A stretch of 41,890 bases of DNA from JAGYLJ01 sp034661035. GTDB lineage: Bacteria; Patescibacteriota; Minisyncoccia; Phycocordibacterales; UBA12079. The DNA is taken from assembly GCA_034661035.1 (NCBI GenBank), contig JAYEKM010000015.1, positions 1 to 41,890 of the forward strand, written 5' to 3'. Below are positions 13,402-21,248 of the stretch, piece after piece; the first letter of the stretch is position 1; the number at the start of each line of letters is the position of its first letter. The translations under genes and the position numbers were made by a program. The notes below the pieces were generated by a model. It made no database searches, had not been told where the DNA came from, and was given only the letters and a program-made list of their open reading frames with translations.

Positions 13402-13842
13402 ATGGTAAATATTTCAAAAAAGAAGCTAAGCGGCGATGTTTTTAATAAAATAAATAATCGGTTAATTGAAACTATTTATAATTTAAATACTAAAAACTCA
13501 GTCAATCAATTTTTTAATGAGATATTATCTTATCCTGAAAAAGTCATTTTAGCTAAGAGATTTTCAATTATCTTTATGTTACATGAAGAAATGTCGTGGT
13601 ATCGTATTCATAAAATTTTAAATGTAAGTATCGCTACAGTCAGGAAAGTATCTACAAAAATTGAGTTAGAAGAATATAAAAATATTTTAAAGATAGTTAA
13701 GCGAAAGAAAAACAGAAAAACTTTTTGGACAGAAATGGACATTGTACTTAAAATGGGAATGCCTCCAATTGTCGGGAAGGGTAGATGGAAATTTTTAGAT
13801 GAATTGTACGAAAAATATGATATTAAAGAAGAATTAGATTAA
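13402..13842 (+). CDS. TrpR/YerC-family DNA-binding protein, probably autoregulated
   Basis: The central part resembles the Trp repressor superfamily (YerC/YecD branch): NQFFNEILSYPEKVILAKRFSI at about 35-56, then a helix-turn-helix HEEMSWYRIHKILNVSIATVRKVS at about 61-84. In TrpR the matching segment reads operator DNA as a dimer. Trp repressors are about 105 aa; this protein has 146 aa, with an extra basic C-terminal part (KRKKNRKTFW). Its promoter carries a 36-bp palindrome with the trp-operator centre, and the same 28-bp core recurs behind the gene, so binding to its own gene is likely. I see no trp genes nearby, so the effector and other targets are unknown. The mRNA is expected to be leaderless. 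Confidence 0.8.
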   Translation: MVNISKKKLSGDVFNKINNRLIETIYNLNTKNSVNQFFNEILSYPEKVILAKRFSIIFMLHEEMSWYRIHKILNVSIATVRKVSTKIELEEYKNILKIVKRKKNRKTFWTEMDIVLKMGMPPIVGKGRWKFLDELYEKYDIKEELD

Positions 13843-13884
13843 TCCTCACTTAATTTTTAAATTTAAAATCACCACTTATTTAGT

Positions 13885-13918
13885 TAAATAGTGCAGTTAA
13901 CTGCACTATTTATTTTTT
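13885..13918 (+). terminator. 28-bp palindrome plus T-run: terminator and probable second operator
   Basis: TAAATAGTGCAGTT (13885-13898) is followed by its exact reverse complement to 13912 and then TTTTTT (13913-13918). All 28 bp are identical to the core of the operator at 13355-13390. As RNA it is a perfect terminator stem; as DNA it would be a second binding site for the same protein. Confidence 0.8.
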
Positions 13919-13976
13919 CGAGAAACTTAATTAAGTAAGAATACACAATAACTACTATTGGAAGACTTTATTTTTT

Positions 13977-15032
13977 CTATTTAGCGAAGGGATTTTTAGC
14001 ACCACGCACCTCAAAATGAACGTGGGGTCCTGTGGAACGACCAGTTGACCCGATGTAACCAATTACTTGACCTTGAATCACGTTATAACCAGCCCAAACA
14101 ATGTTTCTGCTGTTATGCGAATAAAGAGTTTGTGTTCCATTACCATGCTCAATAACAATATAATTACCATAACCTCCATTCCAATAACCATTGTCTTTAG
14201 ATATGATAACTTTTCCAGAAGCTGCCGCTAAAATAGGGGTTCCAAAGGATGAGGCAAAATCGATTGCATTATAACCATGCAAACCCTGTGAGATCCGACC
14301 TCCACTTATTGGTCTTATATAATAACCAGCATATTCGGGTCCACCAGCCCCTCTAATTGGATTATAGTAAGTAGTAGAGCCTTTATTTACCTTCGGTAAA
14401 GGAGCTTCTCCTCCAGGAATAACAATCTCATCTCCTACAGCTAAAACATAATCATCAGATAAAGCGTTATATTGTTGGGTTTCTTTCAAATCACCCTGAT
14501 ATTTTTTAACAACACTAGCTAAAGTGTCGCCTTTTTTAATAGTATATTTAATACCGCTAATAGGTAGAATACTCAAAACTTGCCCTTCTTTTATTAAATC
14601 ACCTTGTTTTATATCGTTTGACCAAAAAATTGTCCCTACAGTAACACTAAACATATCAGCAATTTGACCTAAAGTGTCACCTTTTCTCACAATATAGGTG
14701 GCAATCCTATCAGAATTAGACCTCTCACTAATATTAGCCATAGTTCCAGTTGGACCAGATTCAGAAACTAAAGCCGAACCATCGATAGTAGTACCACCAC
14801 CTCCAATAGACGGATTAGGGTTAAAGCTGACTACAGCCTTTAATAAAGCCATATTTTGTGAATTATAATTATTTAAAGACCTTATATTTTCCTCTTTTCC
14901 TACTAATAAATCAGATACAAAAGAAAAAACCCCCGCATTTACTACAAAAGGGGTGTTTAAGAGGGTCGATGTAAAGAAGACACTAAATAACGCACTACTT
15001 GTTAAAAGTTGTTTAAAACTCAATTTTATCAC
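13977..15032 (-). CDS. Secreted peptidoglycan hydrolase with two LysM domains and an M23 peptidase domain
   Basis: It cuts peptide cross-links in the cell wall. The 351-aa protein has an N-terminal signal peptide (MIKLSFKQLLTSSALFSVFF, ending near VVNAG). LysM 1 is at about 111-157 (YIVRKGDTLGQIADMF) and LysM 2 at about 161-206 (YTIKKGDTLASVV). A C-terminal M23 metallopeptidase domain runs from about 246 to 345. Zinc ligands His252 and Asp258 (LHGYNAIDFA) and the His337-x-His339 motif (GPHVHFEV) are present, so it should be active. The start is GTG at 15032, supported by the signal peptide. It lies next to the VirD4-like gene and could open the wall for secretion or pilus assembly, or act in general wall turnover. 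Confidence 0.9.
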   Translation of the reverse strand: MIKLSFKQLLTSSALFSVFFTSTLLNTPFVVNAGVFSFVSDLLVGKEENIRSLNNYNSQNMALLKAVVSFNPNPSIGGGGTTIDGSALVSESGPTGTMANISERSNSDRIATYIVRKGDTLGQIADMFSVTVGTIFWSNDIKQGDLIKEGQVLSILPISGIKYTIKKGDTLASVVKKYQGDLKETQQYNALSDDYVLAVGDEIVIPGGEAPLPKVNKGSTTYYNPIRGAGGPEYAGYYIRPISGGRISQGLHGYNAIDFASSFGTPILAAASGKVIISKDNGYWNGGYGNYIVIEHGNGTQTLYSHNSRNIVWAGYNVIQGQVIGYIGSTGRSTGPHVHFEVRGAKNPFAK

Positions 15033-15144
15033 CTGTTTTAGCCGTTTATTAGGTAAATCAGGATCTTTTTTCTTAAGTAAAATAAGCCTAAATGTTAATT
15101 TTTATCGTCCAGCCGTATCTTTATACTTATCTAATCACCGCTGA

Positions 15145-15172
15145 ATTATATGTGAAAAAGGATAAAAGTCAA
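15145..15172 (-). promoter_or_regulatory. Promoter of the M23 peptidase gene
   Basis: Minus strand: TTGACT (15172-15167), a 16-nt spacer and TATAAT (15150-15145). This leaves a leader of about 100 nt before the GTG at 15032, which is long compared with its neighbours. Confidence 0.6.
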
Positions 15173-15256
15173 TACTTCTTCTCCTAATGGATTTCACTAT
15201 TCAACTCCTTAATTTTATCAATTCCACCCTTGGAGTCAACTAGTATAAAAATAACT

Positions 15257-15299
15257 TGTGGATAAAGAATATGTATTATATTTTTTATAATAGTATAAT
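15257..15299 (+). promoter_or_regulatory. Promoter region of the VirD4-like gene with a perfect DnaA box
   Basis: TATAAT occurs twice (15286-15291 and 15294-15299). The second is 6 nt before the ATG at 15306 and would give a leaderless mRNA. TGTGGATAA at 15257-15265 is a perfect DnaA box on the minus strand, near the -35 positions. Confidence 0.6.
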
Positions 15300-15305
15300 A
15301 ATTAC

Positions 15306-18041
15306 ATGGAAAAAAACTTTCTTAATAGTGCTTCTAGTAAATTTAATTCTCCCCAAGAAGAATTAACTTTTTTAAAGGAAAAAATAAAACAAAAAGAGGC
15401 AGAAATTAATAACGAGTCTACCTCTCCTAAAGAAGAACTCGCTGAAAAGGCTGTAGAAGAAACTCTTCACCAGTACTCCAAAACAAACCCTAAAGAAACA
15501 CTTGAACCCTCACACGAAATAAAGGGGGAGGAAACTAATTCTATTATTCTTGATTTAGAACCACGTGACAGTGATGAAAAGATTAGCGAACTTCTTGGAG
15601 TACTAGAAGAAAAGGGGATCCGAAACACTTTAACCATAATCCAAAAAATGGACAATCCATCTTTAACTGATGATTTCCATCGTGTCCTAATCCAGTATTT
15701 AAAGAAAGGATATTCTATAGACCGCCTACCAGTAAAATCACCTATTTTTAAGATTCTAAAGATGACTCTTTATGAAATTTCTTTACTTGATAAAGAAAAT
15801 GATTCAGAAAAAACCTTGAAAGAGATGATTTCATCTATGGAACAATTTTATGCTGGAATGCTTTCCGCCCCAGATACAAAAAATAAATATGCTAACTATT
15901 TTAGTTTAGAAATCGCCATCCCAAATAATTCAGACGAGGTTACCTTCTATATTTCTGTTCCTGATGAACGGAAAGACTTATTTGAAAAACAAATATTATC
16001 TGTTTTCCCCGACGCAAAGATAAAAGAGGAAAAAGATGATTACAACATTTTTACAGAAAACTTCTCTATCTCTGGCTCATATCTGACTTTAGCTAAGAAA
16101 CCTGTTTTTCCAATTAAAACTTACGCCGACTTCGACTATGATCCACTCAATATCGTTCTTAGCTCATTCTCAAAAATAGGAAAAGAAGAAGGGGCTTCTA
16201 TACAAATAATTTTTAATTCTAGAGATTATGCTTACAACCAAAAATATAAGGAGGCTTTAATAAAAATCCAAAAAGGGGTTCCCCCTCACAAAGCTCTTGA
16301 TATACCAGATACCGCAACAGCTCACCTGACAAAATCTATTAAGGAAGTTTTATCAACTACACCAGCTAATAAAGAGATAAACTCTCCCATCGATGATGAA
16401 TTAGTTGAAAATATAAAAAATAAAATTAATAGCCCTATAATACAAACTAATATTCGTTTAATTAGTTCCTCTCAAGACCAATCTAAGGCCGATAGAATCC
16501 TTAGTGAGATGGAGGCTACTTTTAATCAATTTGAAAATTCTGGTAGTAATAAAATCGTTTTCAAGAAACTTCGAAAAAATAGTCTAAAAAAATTACTTCA
16601 TGATTTTTCATTTAGAGAATTTAATAAAAAACAAGCTACTCCTTTAAGTCTCAAAGAAATAACAACTATCTTCCATTTTCCAAACACTGGGATTAAGGTT
16701 TCTCATCAGCTCAAACAAACCAAATCAAAATCATCACCTGCTCCACTATCCTTACCTAAACAAGGAACTTTATTAGGAATAAACACCTATCACAACGAAA
16801 AAACAAATATTTATATCAGCCCAGAAGACCGTCTCCGTCACTTCTATATCGTAGGGCAGACAGGTACAGGTAAAACGGTTCTTCTAAAAAATATGATCAT
16901 CCAAGATATAAAAAATGGTGAAGGTGTTTGTTATATTGACCCTCACGGAACCGATATTCAAGATATTCTTGCTAATATTCCGCCAGAAAGATATGACGAT
17001 GTTATTTATTTTGATCCAGCTAACGTCAAACACCCAATGGGATTAAATATGTTGGAATATGATGCTGACTATCCAGAACAAAAGACTTTTGTGGTCAATG
17101 AAATGCTTTCTATTTTCAGAAAATTATATGGCAATACCCCCGAATCAATGGGTCCTGCTTTTGAACAATATTTTAGGAATGCTGTCCAACTTATCATCGA
17201 CGATCCAAACGATCACAGCACCCTTTTAGACATCGCTAAAGTTTTAGTTAATGCTGAATTCAGGAAAGAAAAATTGGCTAAGTGTAAAAACCCAATTGTC
17301 ACACAATTCTGGAGAGAAATCGCTGAAAAAAGTAGCGGAGATGCCTCACTGGAAAACATTGTCCCATATATCACTAATAAATTTGATGTATTTTTGAGCA
17401 ACGATATGATGCGACCAATTGTTTCTCAAGCGAAATCTTCTTTTAACTTTAGGCAAATAATGGATGAAAAGAAAATTTTGTTAGTAAATCTTAGTAAAGG
17501 ACGCCTAGGTGATATCAACTCACACCTCTTAGGATTAATTATTGTTGGTAAAATTTTAATGGCGACACTCTCTAGGGTAGACACCACCACAACGCCTCCT
17601 CCTTTTTATCTTTATATTGATGAGTTCCAAAATATTACTACTGATTCTATCTCTACCATCTTATCCGAAGCAAGAAAATATGGCTTATCGCTAAATATAG
17701 CTCATCAATTTATTGCCCAGTTAGATGAAGGAATTAGAGATTCTGTTTTTGGGAATGTTGGTTCAATGGCAGTTTTCCGAGTAGGGCAAGATGATGCAGA
17801 ATATCTTTCAAAACAATTTGAACCAGCCTTTGACGCTAAAGATATTACTAGTATAGATAATTGGAACGCTTATCTTAAAATTCTCGCTAATGGACAACCA
17901 CAAGCACCTTTCAATATCCAAACCATCGCTCCTCAACAAGATAATCCAGAAAATATTGAGAAATTAAAAGAATTAAGTAACCTGAAATATGGAAAAGACA
18001 GAGAGTTAATTGAGAAAGAAATAATGAAGAAATATAATTAA
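15306..18041 (+). CDS. VirD4/TraG-like coupling ATPase
   Basis: Coupling ATPases bring DNA or protein substrates to a type IV secretion channel. The 911-aa protein has a long N-terminal half of about 490 residues without clear membrane segments and a C-terminal ATPase half. Walker A is VGQTGTGKTVLLKN near 515-528, followed by CYIDPHGTD. Walker B is LYIDEFQNI near 766-774, and sensor-type ARKYGLSLNIAHQFIAQL follows. The lack of N-terminal membrane helices differs from classic VirD4 and is closer to soluble CPR homologues of the TraG/DUF87 group. The ATG at 15306 follows a -10 box at 6 nt. It is probably co-transcribed with the next gene 27 nt downstream. Confidence 0.85.
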   Translation: MEKNFLNSASSKFNSPQEELTFLKEKIKQKEAEINNESTSPKEELAEKAVEETLHQYSKTNPKETLEPSHEIKGEETNSIILDLEPRDSDEKISELLGVLEEKGIRNTLTIIQKMDNPSLTDDFHRVLIQYLKKGYSIDRLPVKSPIFKILKMTLYEISLLDKENDSEKTLKEMISSMEQFYAGMLSAPDTKNKYANYFSLEIAIPNNSDEVTFYISVPDERKDLFEKQILSVFPDAKIKEEKDDYNIFTENFSISGSYLTLAKKPVFPIKTYADFDYDPLNIVLSSFSKIGKEEGASIQIIFNSRDYAYNQKYKEALIKIQKGVPPHKALDIPDTATAHLTKSIKEVLSTTPANKEINSPIDDELVENIKNKINSPIIQTNIRLISSSQDQSKADRILSEMEATFNQFENSGSNKIVFKKLRKNSLKKLLHDFSFREFNKKQATPLSLKEITTIFHFPNTGIKVSHQLKQTKSKSSPAPLSLPKQGTLLGINTYHNEKTNIYISPEDRLRHFYIVGQTGTGKTVLLKNMIIQDIKNGEGVCYIDPHGTDIQDILANIPPERYDDVIYFDPANVKHPMGLNMLEYDADYPEQKTFVVNEMLSIFRKLYGNTPESMGPAFEQYFRNAVQLIIDDPNDHSTLLDIAKVLVNAEFRKEKLAKCKNPIVTQFWREIAEKSSGDASLENIVPYITNKFDVFLSNDMMRPIVSQAKSSFNFRQIMDEKKILLVNLSKGRLGDINSHLLGLIIVGKILMATLSRVDTTTTPPPFYLYIDEFQNITTDSISTILSEARKYGLSLNIAHQFIAQLDEGIRDSVFGNVGSMAVFRVGQDDAEYLSKQFEPAFDAKDITSIDNWNAYLKILANGQPQAPFNIQTIAPQQDNPENIEKLKELSNLKYGKDRELIEKEIMKKYN

Positions 18042-18068
18042 ATAAATTAATAGTTAACAATTTTTATT

Positions 18069-20726
18069 ATGAGTGAAAAAATACCAAACCAATCACAGGA
18101 GAACGATGAGAAGGAGGAGTCTCAAATAATTACTCCCTCTTTTGAATCTACAGGAAGGATGAGTGAAGAAATTATTAAAGAGTCAAAACAATTTCTTAAA
18201 AATGAAGATGATATAAAAGACATTAAAGAGAAACAAAAACAAGGGGAGTCACTTTCTTCTATTAAAACAGCCAGCTTAAGAGAAGACGAAATGAAAAGAA
18301 ACAAAGAAGAGGAAATCATTGAATTAACTGATGTAGTCGAGAGGGAAGGTAATAATAATGAGGAAACCTCTGAGTCAGAAAATGATAAAAATACAGACGA
18401 ACATGAACCAACAGAAAATACCCAAGAACAGCAAGAACAAAATGGCCCCTGGGCTAATTTAGAGACAGCCAGAACTGAATATATTGAACGGTACCAAGAA
18501 TTTCTAAGAGGTGGACGGTTAGCTCGACTAAGAAATGCTTTAGGGTTAACTCCAGCTGGAGGAAAGGAGATGCCATTAGAATTAATTGAAACAAGAGAAA
18601 GATATAACCAAGCTAAAAAAACATATGCTCAAGATGAATGGGAAACTTCTTTAGAGAAAATTTCCCCCGATTTATCAGAAGAAAAGAGGGCTCAAACAGA
18701 AGCTGAGATAATAAATAGGATTTACAACATAGCTGTTCTAGATGAAAGTGACTATTTAGAGGAAGCTCGTATTGATGCTTTCTCACCATTTCAAAAAGGT
18801 TTATTAGTAGATGCTTACCAACGGTGGACAAGTTTAAATAAAAGCCAAAGGATTATCGCTTCAACTGTAATGGTAGCTGGAGTAGCTGGTTTTGCTTCTT
18901 TAGCAGTTCCTGTGACAGCTAGCGCGGCGGCAATCGGAATAGGAGGAGTTGCTGGAAAAAAGATTTTAAGAGGAACTTTCGGAGTATTAATGTCTGGTTT
19001 AACAGGAAAAGCTTATGATAAATTCACGCAAGGGAAAAAAGAACGGGTGGAACAGACCGCGACAGACACAACCGAAACAGCTCGAGAATCTTTTAATATA
19101 AATAATTTAACAGCCATCTCAGAAAGATACAAAAACGCCATTAAACAAGAACAACAAGGAAATCGTAATATTATGTTCGGAAAAATTGCAACAATGGGAG
19201 CCGCAGGGATAGGTTCTACTGTTGGATTTGGATTAATAGGTAATGCTTTTGGAGAAGGAAGTTCAAATATTGAAGATAAAACAAAACTTGGATTTCAAAA
19301 AACCCCACAGGGAGAAACTGTGACTATCCCAGCAGAACCAGTTGAATCTAAAGCTGTAGAATCTGCAAAAAAAGCATTAGAAATTGCTCAAGAAAATAAA
19401 GTAACACCTGAAGAAAAAACAGCCCTCCTCAAAGGACTAGAAAAAGATTACCCTAGAGAAGTAGAAGAAGCTGATGATGTTTATCTTACAAGGGTTAAAG
19501 AAGCCTTTAATACAGAAATAGAAAAAAATGTTCCACCAGTAGAAACAACAACACTAGAAAATGCAAGTGCCGATACTATTGAACCAGAGGATATTATTAA
19601 AGAAGATTACTCTATCAAATCAGGTGATAACCTGTGGAATATATTAAAAAAAGAACTACCTGAGATAGCAGAATTAGAAAAAAGTGGAATGAAAGATAAT
19701 GTAGTGGCTAATTTAATCGAAAAGATAAAAGAAAATCCGACAGAATATGGTATTACATCTGATAAGGTCGATTCTCTTAAAATTGGTGACCAGATAAATA
19801 TGGAAAAAATTCACGAACTTTTGGAAAGTGAAAAGATAGACGGGAAAAGTTTAGTTGAACATGCTACTCAAGACTTAACAAAGAAACAATTAAGTGATAT
19901 AGAAAATTTTAAACTAAAAGCAGAAGTACTAACTAACAACGAACCATCCACAGAAAGACCTGTTTCTCCTCCAAATACAACAGGAGCAGACCTGCCTTCG
20001 CCAGAAACAGTAAATCTAAACGAAACACTAAACAATATTTATAAAACTGAAACGGAATTAGACAAAGCAAAGAGTCAGTTAGAAGAAATGAAAGACACCG
20101 CTACCGATACTCTTACAAATGATCTAGAAAACCACGAAACTCAAATGCACTCTAATGCTAATGTAGATGCACAAGAAAAAGTTGTGGCTGATATGGAAGA
20201 CCAACTTACTGAAACCAAAAACTATTTATCTGAAGCACAAAAGAAATTTGAAAGCATGTTACTAGAAGCGGATAAGACCTACAATAGGAATCTAGAAGTA
20301 ACGGCGAAATTAGGTTTAGCCGAGATTACTTTTACAGAAGGAAATGAAGTTGAAGCGCTAAAATTTTTCGAATCAGCTACTCATAGTGCCAGTCACCTCA
20401 ACGGAACAGATAGAATTATTGCTTTTACTGATATCGCTTCAAAAGAAGCTGGGTATGGCTTTATTGACAAAGCTACAGAAAATTTTGGATTTGCTGAGAA
20501 TGAAATTATGGGGGGAAGTGGGATGATAGATAACACTCAAAAACCAGCGGCCCTCCTTAATCTCGCTGAAAAAGAAGCTCAAGCAGGTTTAAATGTAGAA
20601 GCAAAACGAATCTTAAACTTAGCTGAAGCTTGGTATGACCAACAAGGATATAATGATACACAATCATTTAACGAAGCTTACTCAAATGCTATTATAAAGA
20701 TAGAAAATACTATAAAGAACAACTAA
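18069..20726 (+). CDS. Large membrane protein with LysM-like segment and helical repeats (885 aa)
   Basis: I do not recognise the full-length family. The first 150 residues are very charged and probably disordered (Glu/Lys-rich). Two hydrophobic Gly/Ala-rich segments at about 262-297 (VMVAGVAGFASLAVPVTAS) and 370-395 (GKIATMGAAGIGSTVGFG) look membrane-inserted. A LysM-like unit sits near 513-590 (YSIKSGDNLWNILKKEL ... LKIGDQINM). The C-terminal 240 residues form a coiled coil, then TPR-like helical pairs (AKLGLAEITFTEGNEVEALKFFESA). It follows the VirD4-like ATPase in the same direction, so a scaffold for the secretion machine is a fair guess. No enzymatic motif is seen. Confidence 0.7.
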   Translation: MSEKIPNQSQENDEKEESQIITPSFESTGRMSEEIIKESKQFLKNEDDIKDIKEKQKQGESLSSIKTASLREDEMKRNKEEEIIELTDVVEREGNNNEETSESENDKNTDEHEPTENTQEQQEQNGPWANLETARTEYIERYQEFLRGGRLARLRNALGLTPAGGKEMPLELIETRERYNQAKKTYAQDEWETSLEKISPDLSEEKRAQTEAEIINRIYNIAVLDESDYLEEARIDAFSPFQKGLLVDAYQRWTSLNKSQRIIASTVMVAGVAGFASLAVPVTASAAAIGIGGVAGKKILRGTFGVLMSGLTGKAYDKFTQGKKERVEQTATDTTETARESFNINNLTAISERYKNAIKQEQQGNRNIMFGKIATMGAAGIGSTVGFGLIGNAFGEGSSNIEDKTKLGFQKTPQGETVTIPAEPVESKAVESAKKALEIAQENKVTPEEKTALLKGLEKDYPREVEEADDVYLTRVKEAFNTEIEKNVPPVETTTLENASADTIEPEDIIKEDYSIKSGDNLWNILKKELPEIAELEKSGMKDNVVANLIEKIKENPTEYGITSDKVDSLKIGDQINMEKIHELLESEKIDGKSLVEHATQDLTKKQLSDIENFKLKAEVLTNNEPSTERPVSPPNTTGADLPSPETVNLNETLNNIYKTETELDKAKSQLEEMKDTATDTLTNDLENHETQMHSNANVDAQEKVVADMEDQLTETKNYLSEAQKKFESMLLEADKTYNRNLEVTAKLGLAEITFTEGNEVEALKFFESATHSASHLNGTDRIIAFTDIASKEAGYGFIDKATENFGFAENEIMGGSGMIDNTQKPAALLNLAEKEAQAGLNVEAKRILNLAEAWYDQQGYNDTQSFNEAYSNAIIKIENTIKNN

Positions 20727-20764
20727 ATTAAAAAATTAATAATTAAAAACTCCGACCAAGCTTG

Positions 20765-20776
20765 CCTGCCGGCAGG
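20765..20776. repeat. GC-rich palindrome in AT-rich DNA
   Basis: CCTGCCGGCAGG is a perfect 12-bp palindrome inside CTTGCCTGCCGGCAGGTAGG, followed by GCGGG. Its base composition stands out from the surroundings, as in small interspersed repeats. It lies just before the gene at 20798. Confidence 0.6.
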
Positions 20777-20797
20777 TAGGGCGGGTAAATAAAAACT

Positions 20798-21115
20798 ATG
20801 AACGATATATTTAATCAAAACATTATAAAATACCTTCATTTAGAGAATTTAGACGAAGCTAAACAAGAAAAAACATTGTTACGGATAGGAAAAGTTATTT
20901 ATCAAGCCATGATGTTACGAATAATGGAAATTCTGACAGAAGAAGAACAAAAAGAATTTGAAAAAGTATTAGATGAGGTTGGAACAGATGAAAATCGCCA
21001 AAGTGAGGTTATAGATTTCCTAAAGTCTAAAATCCCAAACTTAGACGAAATCTCTAAAGAAGAGATCACTAAACTGAAAGAAGAGACTGTATCTGTAATG
21101 GGAAATTTGGAATAA
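20798..21115 (+). CDS. Small helical hypothetical protein, DUF5663-like
   Basis: The 105-aa acidic, all-helical protein has a core ILTEEEQKEFEKVLDE followed by VIDFLKSKIPNLDEI. This pattern reminds me of a small family of unknown function common in CPR genomes (DUF5663); I recall this from memory and have not verified it. No signal peptide, membrane segment or cysteine is present. It follows the large membrane protein after 71 nt that contain a GC-rich palindrome. Two terminator-like hairpins follow, so it probably ends a transcription unit. It could be a small adaptor of the secretion system. Confidence 0.65.
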   Translation: MNDIFNQNIIKYLHLENLDEAKQEKTLLRIGKVIYQAMMLRIMEILTEEEQKEFEKVLDEVGTDENRQSEVIDFLKSKIPNLDEISKEEITKLKEETVSVMGNLE

Positions 21116-21129
21116 ACTAAGTTAAACAC

Positions 21130-21159
21130 AAAAGAGGTGGCCTTTAGCTCGCCTCTTTT
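21130..21159 (+). terminator. Terminator-like hairpin
   Basis: AAAGAGGTG (21131-21139) pairs with CGCCTCTTT (21150-21158), one G-U pair included, followed by T-rich DNA. Confidence 0.65.
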
Positions 21160-21186
21160 AATTTATAATTTATCATTTATAATTCC

Positions 21187-21227
21187 AAAAAACAGGTGAT
21201 TCTCTGATGAGAAATTACCTGTTTTTT
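21187..21227 (+). terminator. Second hairpin terminator, before uvrD
   Basis: AAAAAACAGGT (21187-21197) pairs with ACCTGTTTTTT (21217-21227); inner bases extend the stem. The A and T runs allow use in both directions. It insulates uvrD from the upstream unit. Confidence 0.75.
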
Positions 21228-21233
21228 AGGTTA

Positions 21234-21242
21234 TGCTATAAT
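21234..21242 (+). promoter_or_regulatory. Extended -10 promoter, leaderless uvrD/pcrA
   Basis: TGCTATAAT ends 6 nt before the ATG at 21249. No -35 match is visible. This fixes the start at 21249 rather than at an upstream in-frame codon at 21207. Confidence 0.7.
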
Positions 21243-21248
21243 GTGAAA

